This document shows positions 1-13,145 of a stretch of 64,000 nucleotides of DNA, piece by piece. The notes below the pieces were generated by a model. It had not been told where the DNA came from. It did no database searches and worked only from the letters and a program-made list of their open reading frames with translations. Source of the stretch: Sympetrum striolatum (Eukaryota; Arthropoda; Insecta; Odonata; Libellulidae); assembly GCA_947579665.1 (NCBI GenBank), contig OX388348.1, forward strand, positions 14,570,001 through 14,634,000. The letters run 5' to 3'. A program made the position numbers and the translations under genes. How positions within the stretch are numbered: the first letter of the stretch is position 1; every line of letters starts with the position of its first letter.

Positions 1-1589
1 TGTATCAGATGAACAGATGCTTTCCTCTAACATGGACGAGAGAATGTATAGCGCAGTCTATCAACAGAGAGGAAGGAAAAGACCTGGACTTAAACGGCCT
101 CTGTCAAATGACACCCTTTGCCCATGTTCTCAAACTCTCTTTCAAAATGTGAACGCTCGCTCGGTTGAGCGACATGCTTCAAAGCAGAGGTTTACACCCC
201 AAGCATTAACGATCAAATGAGAAACTAATACAATGGCTCCAACTAGTGAAGGAGGCATAAATAATCGATCGATGGACTGGAAGTAAAAGGTGTGAGAAGT
301 CACAATGATTCATGCCTCTACTGCGTTTTTGCGATAACAAGCTCCACTTTTCCATCACTTAATTGGACTGGTTATTCTTTGATTCGTGGTGAAATGATTT
401 CAATGACAATTACGGGTGAACTTTCCCGCTAGAGATCGTCATTAATGAAATAAGTCTCTCGAAATCTTATGATTCAAATGGATATCAGATCGAAGAGATT
501 TGAGGAAAGGGATTCCGCGTATATATTCTCTTCTGTTAAAAAAAAACTGCTTAGAAAAAACATCACCGGAGAGAAAAAAGCAAGAGGTCCTTTGAAATTC
601 GCTTGCAACAAATTTGCATGAAAGGAAAGAGAAAATTGTGGGATCTAAATTTTGAAATGCAAAACTTTCGTTGAAACCATGAAAAACAATAACCCTACGT
701 CGTACTCGGACGAATAAAGACAAAATGATATCCGTCAGAGTAAACAAGCGAATGCCTGCATCTATTTTTGGAGAACAAAGTCCCATCCATTATATTTATT
801 TTAACGAAGCGTAATTATAAATTTATTAATTCTTTATTAAGTACTGATATGAGTGTTTATAAAACCCCTTGATGATGGCATACGACGATAAAACGATAAA
901 AGAATTCTAGGAATAAAAGCCCAGCATGGAAAGAACTGATATTTTCATGCACAACCCATCATTTTTGCATTTTTTTAACCAATCTAACTGATCGCAAGTT
1001 GGCAGCATAGGTATTTACCAAGGAAGGGGTGGGGGACACTCTTCATTGAAAAGCAGCATTTAGCATTCTGTTTCATAATAAATGCCGCATGAGAAAACAT
1101 CAACCCACTCTTGTTTTGCAACAAAACTGAATAGTTTAGCATCGAAATCAAATGAGAAAACAAATGGTAAATAGGGAAACTGAAAGAGAATATTTCCACC
1201 ACAGTTTTCCCTCGGCATTATTATCGAGATTGGAAAACAAAATCATCGAAACACGGAAATTTGTTTCAGGAAATTACCTAGAGGTCGCGGTGAATACCCC
1301 AAAAGACCACGTATGACCTAAAGGCAACAAATTTTCCCGCTCGCTATTACATTAATTGAGTAGACCTAAAAATCGTTACTGCCAAACCTGTAAAAAAAGT
1401 TTACTTGCAGTTAACTCTTTTTAGTATGACATTCTACCAAGTATCGTGGAATCTTATCTATTAGATTTGACTTAAATTAATCGAATAAAATTTCATAAAG
1501 GACAGATCCATATGAGGAGACGAAGAGTTGAAGCACTCGCGTATATAATGACGAATGAAAAAGTTAAATCACGATTTCCTACGAATTTA
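1..1589. other. AT-rich non-coding stretch, nothing recognised
   Basis: Mixed AT-rich sequence with short open frames on both strands that overlap each other and show no domain or family resemblance. I see no repeat unit, tRNA-like box or hairpin of note. It is most simply intergenic or intronic DNA. Confidence 0.5.
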
Positions 1590-2200
1590 TCACCAAGACG
1601 ATGTTTCGGACACACGAGCCAACCCCGCCGAGCCCAATTTCGAGCCAACCAGACTCCCAACACGCCACCGAAAAGCGGCAGTTGTTCGAGAGCCTATTTT
1701 GATACCCTGCAACGCCCCCGCCGCCGATACAATCTTCACACCAGAGGTCACTGGGAGCCGTCAAATTGGGCAGGCTCCGTTCGCCATGCGGCGCGACACC
1801 CTCCCTATCATGTGCTCCCCAAATCTCTAACACTTCACTCGGCTATATAGAAAAGGGAGCATCTGCAGAACGGGCAATGGGTTTGCATGGGAACATCCCC
1901 ACCGTCCTCCTGCAACCTCCGGGCAGCAATCTCGTTGAGTAAATGCAAAGCGAGGGGTGTGGGGGAGTGTGTTTTCAAAGGAGCGGGGGTGGGTCTGTTT
2001 TCCGTGATGGGGAAGTGGTCATGAGGCGGCGGTGGAAAGGGTTGGTGGTGCGGGGCGGAACAGAAGCCGGGGGCGGGAGATGGGGGCGGATGCTGGGGGA
2101 GATATGATGGACGGGAATGGGGGAAAGACGGGAGTGTACGGCGTCGCGTTGTGGAACAAAAGAAGCATTTTTTTCCAATGCGGTCCGCGGTAGGTGGTCC
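1590..2200. other. GC- and CpG-rich islet without a gene
   Basis: A sharp rise in G+C against AT-rich flanks. The first half is C-rich on the plus strand with many CpG dinucleotides. The second half, from about 1930, is G-rich (GGGGG-type runs, GGGCGGG near 2070-2090). Several overlapping short frames on both strands arise from the composition, and none resembles a protein family. It could be a regulatory element, a promoter-like CpG island, or a relic exon; the sequence does not decide. Confidence 0.4.
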
Positions 2201-2625
2201 ATGCTCACAATGCTTTTTATTATTCGGAATAGGAATGCGATTGTTACACTTCTAATTAATCAGGGTTCTTCCGTTAGCTGAAGTATTGCCTACTGATCAG
2301 AGATGTACTTTATAAACTCAATAACTCGACTGTAGGAATCCCAAAAAGATAAATAAGAGTATTTTGGTCCCCATATAGGAAATAATTAATTTTCATTGGT
2401 TTCCTGGTTCAAATTAAGAGCAAAATAAGGGGATGGAACTCTCGGAAAACTCTCTCAGAGAGTGTGATATAAATCTAGATTAGAGGCACTCATTTCTTAA
2501 ATGTCAAATCCATCCCAGGTTTATTAAATATTACAACAGGTATTCTGTGTACTATACAATTGTTGTAAAGAAGGAAATATTGGAACACGGTTGTTAATGA
2601 ATTAGAGAATTTGCTTTATTCAATG

Positions 2626-2690
2626 AATTATAGGTTTAAAATCTCCAAAAGCCGTCTTTTTCGGGGTTTTGAGATTTTATACCTCTAATT
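2626..2690. other. Imperfect 65-nt hairpin
   Basis: Two arms of about 28 nt around a loop of about 9 nt (GTCTTTTTC). The left arm contains TAAAATCTC (from 2637) and the right arm contains the complementary GAGATTTTA (2671-2679). Pairing continues outward through AGGT/ACCT and ATTA/TAAT with a few mismatches and one bulge. The length and loop suit a pre-miRNA-like or MITE-core hairpin. I do not recognise a known insect miRNA seed in either arm. Confidence 0.35.
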
Positions 2691-3910
2691 ATACAATTAC
2701 TGCACACTTATGAAGCATCACATACCTTTCTGTCGCAAGGGATTTTTTATCCTAGTTTATCATTATAATATCCTACTTTGATAAAAATCATTCTTCAATT
2801 ATAAGCATACGTTGGAGCATTAGAAAGTATTTTACGAAATAATTCCAGTTTAGCAGAAATTAAACAAAGAATTCACGCTGCATTTTTACCAAAGTATATT
2901 CACATTTTCCCTATTAAAAATTCGTAGTAGGAGTCGTATCTTCGTATATAATGATTAAACAGTAGTAGGAGGTTAAATATCACATGTAAGTTTTACAGAA
3001 AAGTTAGTTTTTCCTTTGGGTATTTAATAGTAGATACCAGAACAGAAAACTCCTCCAGTATATAATGATTTCTGAATAACTGATTTGACTAAAAATAACC
3101 GTTTAACAAAATTCAAGATAGAATGATATTTTATTTATAATCGCTAACATTGCATCCCCATGCAAATACTTTTGATCTTAACAAGATGAAGGGAACTTAT
3201 CGAAAAATGTAAATTACCGGAAGTTATAATTTAGCTGTTCCGAATGAGATTATTTTGGAATTAAATGTATGCAGTTAGTATACTTAAGATATTTTTGGGA
3301 TTGGCAAATACGTACGTAAATATCTTTTCCTCTAATCAAACCTATTGTTTAGTTTGAAAAATATACAGAAATAGAATTTCTTTGAGATGCTAGGATATTT
3401 GACAAATAGCATCCGCTCACACGTGTTCGCTTTTAGTTGTGAAGGTAGTTTCTGCTATTAATCATTAAACTAGGCTTCGGCTAAGCATTAACTTAAGCTC
3501 TTAACTATACGCAGGTTTTAGAAACAGTAATGATATTTAGTTTCAAACAATTTATCTTTATTAAGGTACCCAAGGCGAATTCTTAATCATCTCAATTCAC
3601 GGAATTTAGCATTTCTCAAAATATTCTACTCCTTTCTCTGGGCAAGTGATTCCCCAGCTTTGCATTCGTGAGGTTATTTCATCGCACGAAAACAATTGGC
3701 TCGATTATAGCCCTCACGGGAGCACGATGTCACGGCGATAAAAGTCAGAGAAAGCCAAGGATTCCAGAGATAAGGATAATTTCATTTCCCGTTCCGATGT
3801 AAATATTATGCAGACGTAACCTTCTTACAATGATCCTAAAATGCACCTTTTCTTCTTCTTGATTCGACCATAGAATTTCTAAAATTAAATACCTATTGGT
3901 ACACTAATAA
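2691..3910. other. AT-rich non-coding stretch
   Basis: Apart from the hairpin that precedes it, this is AT-rich sequence with frequent stops in all frames. A slightly more GC-rich patch lies around 3640-3790. No coding or RNA feature can be supported. Confidence 0.45.
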
Positions 3911-4123
3911 GTTACTAAAATTAAAGTAACTCAACGTTCCCTACCATATAGCTTTCCAAACCTTCTTAATTCCCTACCTCCCTACATAGACTCTTTCAGA
4001 CTGCCACTAGACTCATTCTTAAACGAATGTCTATACATGTATATTCTAGTAAAAAATGTCCTGCTCAGGTCCTGTCCTGCTCGTCCTCTGTATATATCCA
4101 TCTTTGTTATTTTTCTATTTTGA
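3911..4123 (+). pseudogene. Remnant of non-LTR retrotransposon reverse transcriptase, C-terminal tail
   Basis: A reading frame without a start codon is open from 3911 to the stop at 4121-4123. It contains NSLPPYIDSF near 3968-3997, followed by a hydrophobic/charged run ending in FLNECLYM near 4045. A (W)NSLP-type motif followed by a short helix is typical of the extreme C-terminus of reverse transcriptases of non-LTR elements (Jockey, CR1 and related clades). Only this tail is present: nothing upstream of about 3900 reads as reverse transcriptase, so the copy is 5' truncated, as is usual for target-primed insertion. The matching 3' untranslated region follows directly, which supports the assignment. 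The clade cannot be fixed from so short a piece. Confidence 0.45.
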
Positions 4124-4407
4124 TTCGCTTTTTATTTCGTACAATCAAGTGTATTTATTTTAAATTTGTTATTAATTAAGGGTAAAATAAAGGGGAAAGA
4201 AAAGAGGGGAAGACAAAGACAAAAGATGTTGGATGATATAATAATAATGGGGTTTACTATGAGGAAATGAAGGAGATTGGGCTTAATAGGGATATTTGAT
4301 TGAACATGAACCTACCGAAAGGTACAAGGTATGAATATTCTTTGTTCGTTGCTTGTATTCACTTTAAAATGGTTTCAAACTGTATGTGAAACTTTGAATA
4401 AATAAAT
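4100..4407 (+). mobile_element. 3' end of a non-LTR retrotransposon, copy 1, interrupted by an insertion
   Basis: Segments 4100-4170 and 4336-4407 together align with the copy at about 12996-13145. Shared blocks include TTCGTACAATCA, TTTATTTTAAATTTGTT, GTTGCTTGTATTCACTTT and the terminal CTTTGAATAAATAAATA. The TGAATAAATAAATA end is the kind of short tandem tail seen in CR1/L2/Jockey-like elements. Relative to the second copy, about 165 bp is inserted between 4170 and 4336, so this copy predates that insertion. Confidence 0.6.
4171..4335 (+). mobile_element. 165-bp insertion, relative of the repeat at 34160-34330
   Basis: Absent from the sister retrotransposon copy near 13063. It shares with the reverse complement of 34160-34330 a 5' AATTAAGGG-like start, AAGACAAAGACAAAA in the middle and ATGAACCTACCGAAAGGTA at the 3' end. 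The shared end folds as a small hairpin, TACC-GAAA-GGTA. It is most likely a short interspersed element or MITE of unknown class. No clear target-site duplication can be read because the junctions are AT-rich. Confidence 0.5.
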
Positions 4408-6739
4408 AATAGTATTTGAGTGAAATAGCGCTACAAGGGCACAATACATCTATCCCAGAACTACGCTATATTATGTTGAGCCGAAAAACTTTCGCTTTCA
4501 GAAGGCAATCTACGTTTTCGAATGGAATTGAAACATCTCGGCCGGCAACCCTTGTGGCGCAATACGCGATAGCTATCGCCGTAACAGCTTGAATAAAATG
4601 CTGCGGTTAATTAATGAAATGAGATCCCGCCAGTAATATGCAGGCGCGAAAATCTCTACAATGGGGTGAGAGATTGCCTGGTTTTCTGGGAAACTTTCCA
4701 CTTTCTGCCCACGATAATTACACCGGTTGGGTTTGAATGGTCGAATCATAAGGAGAAATAGAATTGTTTTACCATGTGATTGTGCGTTAATCCGTTTTAA
4801 TATACCATTGATATGTATTTCACTATTCACTTAATAGCATATACATAACTTTGTATCAGTTCAATTTCTTAACTAATAGAGGAGGTACAGCCCGAAAAAT
4901 GGCTAAACATGGCGACCAGGACAGTGATAAAGGTAGCTAAATCTTTTGGGACACCAGTATGACTTCATAAAGACACATTGCACACAGAATAGTATCTATT
5001 CGTTACGGATAAAGATTTCTAATCAAAGTGAGGAAAATAACTCGAGACTCTTTCTCGGGAAGTAATCCAATAGAAACACTTTAATAAAAACTATAATTTG
5101 CTATACCTATTGATTATCATAAATAATTAAACGGTACGACTGTAAACATTTGTAGGTCGTCTATAGACTGCGTTTTAAATACCGAAGTCTAGCAAATGAT
5201 TCAAAAGAGCGTACGTATGTATTTTTTGTCCTATTGCGTCTAAACACCAGGGGCCAACCGAGCAAGTAAAATACCCAATTTCCTTATTTTGATGCAAGAT
5301 TATATTTTCACGCTTATCTAGCGAAATCAAGGTATAAAAACAAAGTCTCTGAAAATATGCGTGGAATTTACTGTGAAATAATCGCTCTGTTGTTCTCTAG
5401 TCTGGGATTTGTGAAAGCAGTTCCAATTGTTTATTCTATTTCAATTTCACCTTCTACCACGGTATACCCAGGCTACAATGAGGTTCGGTCTTTGAGGACG
5501 TGCAAGTTATACTAAATGATCTTCTATTGTGTTTTTTTTAGCTCTTGGATACTCGGTTTAATTATCGATGCCAAATTTTGTATAGATCAACGGAGAGGTT
5601 CATTGGATATTGTCCTTTGCCCAGAGAATTACGCAAGGCTCGTACGATATCTGGCGTGAGCATTTTTTTCAAATTTCTCCTTTTTCCGATTCTGCTTTAT
5701 GTCCAAGTTATTGTTCTTGAGGCTAGATTTTCTATATGCATCGATTCATCGGTTCGAGCCAACATTCACCTGCTTGATAATCATATTTTGATATTTTAGA
5801 TGATAAATCTGGAACACTGGCAAAGCGCAACTGCTATCACTCATCATTAGAGAATAACGTTTGCATAGGGTTGAATTTTTACAACTTTACTACAAGATAA
5901 TAGGAATATATAAAACGCTAATAATAGGGATAATTTGAGGAATGCTCTAATAATGCTGTGTCATGAGCTTCTTACTTATTTTTAATTTGGAAAATTGGAA
6001 TCGGTTGTATATATGATAATACTAATTAGATTATGTTTTTTAAACTGCAGATATTTAAATGAAATATTAATGATATGAACAGGTTGAATGAATATTTACA
6101 TCTTTCTTATAATTATTACGAAGGTCTCTGAATAAGTCAATAGCAAATTTATATTGCTATTTCTTTCATTTTGAAAATGTACTATCATGTTAGCACTAAC
6201 TTATAAATATTCTTTTAGGTATGAAATTAATAAAAAAAAACACTTTACTATCTGGAGATGATTTAGCCGTACATTAGAGTAGGGATGATGATTCAGTAAA
6301 ATGACTGTCACTTTCGTATATTCCAAAGAACTGTTGCTTTACTCTACTAGTGTGGATTAGCATTAACGGTAATTTTCGGCATCACTTTCATTTAATACTG
6401 AACATTTCATAAACGATTTTGACTAACTTTATATTATTGCATAACATTTGTAACAGACCGCCCGAGTTTCTCCTGTAAAATATACACGGCCCACTACATT
6501 TTAAACGCCTTCATGACTTTGGACCGAGTATAAGAATCCTATTTAATTACGATGAAACCTGATATAATAGATTCAACCCCCAACTACATTCTTCTTGATT
6601 AGAGGAAGCATCTGATAATGTCGGACCACATACGTAAACTCTTCCATAAATTCAAATCTTTGAACGAATTTCGAATCATTTCCGATCCTTAATCAACGAA
6701 CGCATTTGAGTCAACCAGAAAACTCCCCTCTTACACATC
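4408..6739. other. Non-coding stretch with a CpG-bearing patch
   Basis: Mostly AT-rich. Positions about 4455-4760 are richer in G+C and CpG (for example CGATAGCTATCG near 4566). No open frame in this stretch resembles a protein family, and the rest holds nothing I can name. Confidence 0.45.
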
Positions 6740-7060
6740 TCGAGGAATACGAGTCGCGGAATTTCCAAGATTGTGAAACCAAGACAAAATGCTATAGGAC
6801 AAGGTTCACGGAAGATCGTTTGTTGCTCGGATGATATAGTGGGAGGCCATTTGGACCTGGAACCTCAGGGCCAGGACGCCCTTATCCAATTCCCCGTCTT
6901 CCCAGATCCCTCCACGTCCCTGAGAACGTTACACTTCCACCATATTTCCCATAATCCTCCGCCATTGCCGCAATGTACAGAATACTTCGCGGCTGGTGTC
7001 TCTCCCCGCTCGTTCTTCCCTCTCTAATATTTCCCTTCCGTCCGTTAGCACATCCCCAGT
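6740..7060. other. Short GC-rich islet
   Basis: A GC-rich patch with C-rich plus-strand runs (CCCTCCACGTCCC-type sequence near 6908). It includes an 84-codon frame with no family resemblance, which is probably compositional. It is one of a series of similar islets in the window. Confidence 0.35.
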
Positions 7061-9229
7061 GTTGCCAAGAGAAATTTTAGGCAGCCCCAGAAATACACTC
7101 TAAAGAAGATAAAAAACGTTATCAAAACTGTGGGGATGGCGGAGGAGATATTAGCTTGTAAAAACTCCAGAGGAAAGAAATGGCGATCTTTGGTTTAATA
7201 ACAAAAACAGGATGTGGAATACAAAAGAAATGTTCGACTAAAGGCTACCTAATATAATTATAATATGAGAAAATCCCATTTTAAATCACCTTAGTTTCGT
7301 TTATTATACACTTAAATCATCATCGCTTTTAGTAAATAAATATGATTAACAAGGATTTGTATTTCGAAATTTATCTCTGTAAACTATTCATAGATTCCTA
7401 AATTTGACAGGAAACATCAATATTACAAGCAAAGATAAATGGAGATACTAGATTTATAGCAACCATTATATAGCTTCACCATTAACGTTTTCGCTAAATA
7501 AATTTAACAAGATTGCTTATTAAGGTATACTAACTCTACATATAGTTATATATTTAGATTTATAGTTAGGCTTTAAAGTATACGTAATAAAATTAGCAGC
7601 TTGGAGATGGAAAAATCCAAAATTTAAAGTTTTTTATTGCATTACATACCTTAACCACCTTTGGTAAGAAGGGTCTCCAATATAGGTTTTGAATTATCTA
7701 AGGTAATTAATTAATTTTCGAGAAATATATATCGGTAATATTAATTGCAATCTCAGTCTTTTTAATTAATCAAGGAGATTCCTTTTCCAAACACTATAAA
7801 AATCATGCCAATGATAAAAATTAGAATGGTCGTTTATTTAAATACATATAATTATGTTTCCATATCATTTTTATTTGTGATACTACTATGCGTTGCGATA
7901 AGTGGCCTGAAATAATCTATTATAGTCTATAATACTATACGATATAGGCTTTTAAAATATTAATAAAAATTATTTCTTATTGAGAATCTAAGCCTCCTAA
8001 TTCTCATATTTCCTTCTCTACGCAATATCTGTCAGTTCAATGAGTCTAGATTGTTCTCCTTGCTACTGCTACCGTAACTCTTACGGGCACTATACGGTGA
8101 GAAACTGGACGAAATTTAGCCTGAGGAATAGTCTCCTACGACAGAAATTTCACAGAACATTTCAGCCAAAATATAGCACGAAGAACCCAGTGGATGATAG
8201 TGTGTGATGGGGTGCTACATGTTTATGGACACACAGTTACTGAATCCAGGGGGGGAATTGGGATTCCTAAGGAGTAATAACGGAATGCGACTCCCAAAGG
8301 AACACTGCGGGCTACGGGGAAATGATAGATATATATTCATTACTTCAGTATATTGAATTGACCGCACTGAATACTTTTTACTGTATATAGGAATTATACT
8401 TAGGCGTATTTCTTCGAGGATTGAACCGTAATCATACAACCATCTATACAGTCTAAATGCTTTGTACACCGTCTAAAAAGGGTAACTTTGTCATCCCTGC
8501 AATCTACAACATTTTTTCTATTTTAATGTTACAATTTTTATTACTCGAAGTACAACCGTCATATCATACCGAAAAATCATTATTAGCAGCTTGATTTCAT
8601 TTTACTCGGAAAGAGTTATGATTCTGGTAAGTAATACCAACTCTTCTAATATACAACTCACTATGATCAATAATTTCTTCCTTTGTGTACTAAAATAAAA
8701 TATGAAAGAACTCCATGAACCACAAACATTTATAATTCATTATGAAAGTTGCGTCGATGATGCGACACGAATAATTTCACCTTTACACAGGGTGAATGCC
8801 CACAAAAAAGCTATTACTATATCTATAACGAATATATTTTGATTAACTCAAATTTTCAGGGACCCATACGTGTACGTAAGTACGAACTAAACTATTTATT
8901 ACATGAATAAGGACAATATTTGTCCCGATTTTCCACAACAATCTTCCTTACTTTCCTATCATAGCATTTACTTCACATTTCACAAACTCATATATTTATC
9001 CGTACAGTGAGCTTACATTTCTTTAATTTTTTTAATTACTCAAGATATTGTCCACCTAATTTAATCAAGTCTTCCTTTCCTTATAGAACCATTTCCCTCA
9101 CGAATAACTAACATTCATTAGTGCAAACCTTTCATGCACCCTAAGACTTATCTCCTTGAAATAAACCCTCGAATCATAAGAAATACGAAAAACTTCCCGA
9201 AAATCCTATCCCATTCCCCACTGAGACAC
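7061..9229. other. AT-rich non-coding stretch
   Basis: Stops are frequent in all frames. The 18-bp string CTTGCTACTGCTACCGTA at 8059-8076 recurs exactly at 54639-54656, without convincing similarity around it. Nothing else can be supported. Confidence 0.4.
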
Positions 9230-9760
9230 CGCAAATCAACAGATAATTAAAAACACGGAAAAGCTCGCGAACTTTAATCCCCTGTAAGCGATTCCGTCAT
9301 CTCCTTCTGAGAGATCGTTACATAAATCAGATAGTCCCGGAAGTGGCATAGAAAAAGCGTCCATCTGGCAACGTCGCTCCACCCCCGCTTTCATTACTCC
9401 TTGCGACATGTGCGGTTGAATGGCGTCGCCGCAGGGGGTCGTGGGTGTCGAGGCAAAAATGAAACAAAAGAGCGGAAAAATGCCGAGGCGGCTCATTTCG
9501 CCGAGGCTATTCTCTCCGGCCACTTCTCCCGGTGTCGGCCGCGTCAAACTAAAGCCCTCTCCAACTGCTCCTTTATATTGTGCCCGCTCTTATCTTCTTC
9601 CTTCCGCAGTTCTTCTTCGTCTGTGCCTGGTGGCGAGCCTCCCCCGCTTTGAGCGGTTTCTCGGACATTTAGGCGACACCGTCGTTCGGGGGGAGAGAAA
9701 GGCGATGGAGATAAAGGGGAATGTTATCTGGGAAGGAAAATAGGCGGTGATCGTGAAGTT
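9230..9760. other. GC- and CpG-rich islet without a gene
   Basis: CpG-rich sequence with three overlapping frames of 83-107 codons on both strands, none resembling a known protein. Mutually overlapping open frames in a GC-rich patch are expected from reduced stop frequency. It is a candidate regulatory islet or an old exon. Confidence 0.35.
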
Positions 9761-12536
9761 TATTGGAAGGGATCAATGTCGAATGAGGTTTCCGAAGAGA
9801 AAAAGGGGCCGAGAATGGGAATATTCAAACATCGCACTTATAGGGATGATGATTCTTCTAAATCTTTCGGTATCCTTACACCTGACAACTAATGGCTGTA
9901 CCTACCTATGTTCGTAGTTCAACACTATACTTGCATTAACCAAGTTACCAATGATTAATCTGATGGAAATTTGAATCGAAATTTAGTAAAATAGTTTCCA
10001 AAGGAAGGCCCTATGTCATATAGCACTGGTGGCTTGAGGGGTATATATTTAAATCCAAATAACGAAACAGGAATCAATTCTAGGCTTTTTATCGAAGATT
10101 TTTTGTTGATAAAATATATTCAGCATAACATAAATGATCCTACAATATTTCAAAGATGATTAAAAACAATATACTAGATGCATTACTGAGTTATATTTTA
10201 AATGAATTTTTTTACCTGAAATTGACAATGAATACTTTCCAAATAAAGCAAAAGTTTGTATTGGATTAATTTTAATTCCTGAACTCTGCAGTGATTCAAC
10301 AGATTCTTCTCCTAATTAAACCTGAATGTTAGATATTAAATGTTCCAGATAGTGTATTACACTCATAGGTAGCAGTAATATAACTGTGGAATGAAAATTT
10401 TCACGCTATAACCGATTGGATCCTTAAGCTAAGAGTACAGTCTTTATACCCCATTTTAAATTACCTTTATAATAATAGATCAACAGCCGTGATTGCCACA
10501 ATTATTTGAAATTCTCTTACATCATACAACAAGCGGGAGTGAAGCCATGTCTATGCCAGAAGCTTCCATCAGCAAACACGCTTAGCTACAAATGAAAAGT
10601 AAAACCTCACCCAGGGAAACCAATCTACAAAACCAGATTCAAGGAGTTCTACTTATGTAACATAAGTATGCATCATAAAACCACGATGAAATTTCAAGGC
10701 CATTTTATAACGGAATATCGCACACACCACTTTGATAATAATAGGTGGCTTAAGAGTATGAAATAGATAATTATTAATGTAACAGCAAACAAAATAAAAA
10801 TTATTCTTGACCAAAATATGTATTATAAGGCAAGGGAGCATTAATAAAGTTCATGAAATTATTTGATAATTACATTCATTTTTTCTTTTTTCGAAAAATA
10901 TCATCAAAATTTCCCATATAATTTCTCTTCGGCGATGCATAATTTGACGTTTTTTGCGAATTCCGTATCGATTATCCACGATGTACAATAGGAAGGATCT
11001 TTTGTCTCCTGGGAGAAGTGACTCATCGCAGTCTGCGTTTGATTTGAGCAAGCGATCTCCGCACAAGTTCTCTCGACGCCGCAATCGGCGAGTTGATTGC
11101 CACAGCTGGCGTACTTGTGGAAATCGAATCATGTTAAGTGGCTGCTAAACACTCGCGCATATATCCTATAATATAACCGCCTCGTCATCCATAAACAATG
11201 CACCATTTGGTGCAGTTCGTCCAATTCCCCAGAGTATAAATATTTTTGCAATTTCAAAGCGCGTTAAATGATGCATCGGCGATTAAGAATAATTCGTTCT
11301 GTAATCCCATTTGTCAGCAGATAATCTATTTTTAAAAAGTTGCCAACTCCTCCGTACACATAAATTAAGCTTCCAAAATACTACCCAACTCCCTTACATA
11401 TAAGCAATGGTCAGGGTGGATTCTTCATTCACATGTGAATAAGCAAGAATTCATTCTAGTATTTGTTAGCTGAATCCTTTTTTGGTACCAAAGAGGGATA
11501 AAATATTCGTTATCTGGATAATTTTTAATAGGATTATTAATAGTAATAAATACTTGTTTCCCAACATAAAATATCAAGGACTTAAGGAGTTACTAGGTTA
11601 AGACTGTTATTAACTAAATTATAACTGTAAAACGAAATTAAGAATATAACAGTAAGATAAAGTAAAGCATTAAAATAACGTGACAATGCTTCTACCACCT
11701 ACTACAACCCAGTTTCTTCCTTGGAACAAATCTTTTGCTACTCGTCTATTACTTGAAAATTGTATTTAATGTATCCGATTTCAAATTTGCTTAAAAAGGT
11801 ACGAAGTAAAAATTAAACAAAGGATTGATATCAAAATCATCATCGTTATTACCAGTTTTCTGAATTTCCTTAGATTTGTGATTACATATCAGAAATATTA
11901 TTTTATGTTATTGTGACGGATCTAATATTAACTCCGTTTTCCTTTCTTCGTATGTTATCCTAAACACCACCCTAAATGATCATCATTACTTTGGGATTCC
12001 TAATGAATCGATCTACGTTGTTTTAAGTCAAAAGGGATATTAGAATCCCCATTTAACACATGATTGGGAGAACTTACAGCAGAATCATAATCGCATCTAT
12101 TTACCCTAATCGATCCTCATCTTCGAACACCAAGATAACCATCCCAAGCAATTGAACTCGAAAACTTATCCGTTTGTTCAAACATCCCTAATGTTCGCAC
12201 ACATCCTTGGGGCGAGGGACATAAATCATTCGGTAGCGGATGACAAAACATTCGTATGGAAGCGTCGCTCGGGGCCAAAGAAAGACAATATCAGATTTAG
12301 GAATTATCGCCGCGTTGAATATCCCACCCCTGAGGCGATATCGTAATTTCGCGGAGAATTTTCCTCCCTTCTTAACTACGCCGAGCACTTAGTCCCGGCG
12401 TAATCACCCCATTACTTGGCGCAGCTACTTCGCCCCTCTCTTTTTAACCCACAACTCTCTCTCTCATAATCCCCACTCTTCCCAGCTCATTGTGCGCCAG
12501 AATGTGTTCGTTATCCGCAATGTAAACCTAACAGGA
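9761..12536. other. Non-coding stretch, mostly AT-rich
   Basis: AT-rich, with moderately CpG-rich patches near 10960-11160 and 12190-12480. A short near-perfect palindrome CTTATGTAACATAAG lies near 10652. No gene or dispersed repeat recognised. Confidence 0.4.
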
Positions 12537-12640
12537 ATGTGGGAAGAGATAAAGAAGAAGAAGAAAGGAGGAGGACGATTAAGAGGAGAGTGAAGAGAGA
12601 AAGTTCGAAAAGAGTGAAGCGGGGAACGAGGGGACTTTAT
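12537..12640 (+). other. Purine-rich tract
   Basis: Almost pure A+G on the plus strand for about 100 nt (GAAGAAGAAGAAAGGAGGAGG near 12553), with no exact tandem unit. It is the smallest of several strand-asymmetric purine blocks in this window. Confidence 0.5.
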
Positions 12641-12779
12641 TGTTTAATCCTCAATGAACTGAGAGCATTCAACGTACCGAGAATTACTCGTAATCCTGAA
12701 CTGATAGTATCTGGAATTACGTGAAGTTCTTTAACGCCGTACTGAAAGCTCCTTGCTATTAATGCAACAAGCGCGTTAA

Positions 12780-13145
12780 ATAAAATCGGTGATACTGTCG
12801 AATGTACTGTAGTTATGCCTATGTAAATGTGATGTGTGTTATGTTATATCTATGCAATGGTGTATTCTATGTAATGTCTATTAATGTAGTAACGTCTATT
12901 TATGTTTACATACATTGACGCATTATTATAAGAATGTCTGTTAATACATTCTTGTAAATCATTTTCTGCGTAGGTCGTTTTCTGTATACATTTATCTATG
13001 GTATTTTTGTATATTTTGGTTCTATTTGTACTTCGTACAATCATGTAAATTTATTTTAAATTTGTTGTATTCTTTGTTGTTGCTTGTATTCACTTTGAAA
13101 TTGTGTCTAAATTGTATGTGAATCTTTGAATAAATAAATATCTAT
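12780..13145 (+). mobile_element. 3' end of the same non-LTR retrotransposon, copy 2, without the insertion
   Basis: From about 12996 to 13145 this aligns with copy 1 at 4100-4407: a TTTTTGTATATTTTGG region, CTTCGTACAATCA, TTTATTTTAAATTTGTT, then an uninterrupted run through TTGCTTGTATTCACTTT to GAATCTTTGAATAAATAAATA. The 5' boundary is uncertain. The TATGTAATGT-rich stretch from about 12780 may be more of the same 3' untranslated region. No reverse transcriptase reading is left. Confidence 0.5.
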
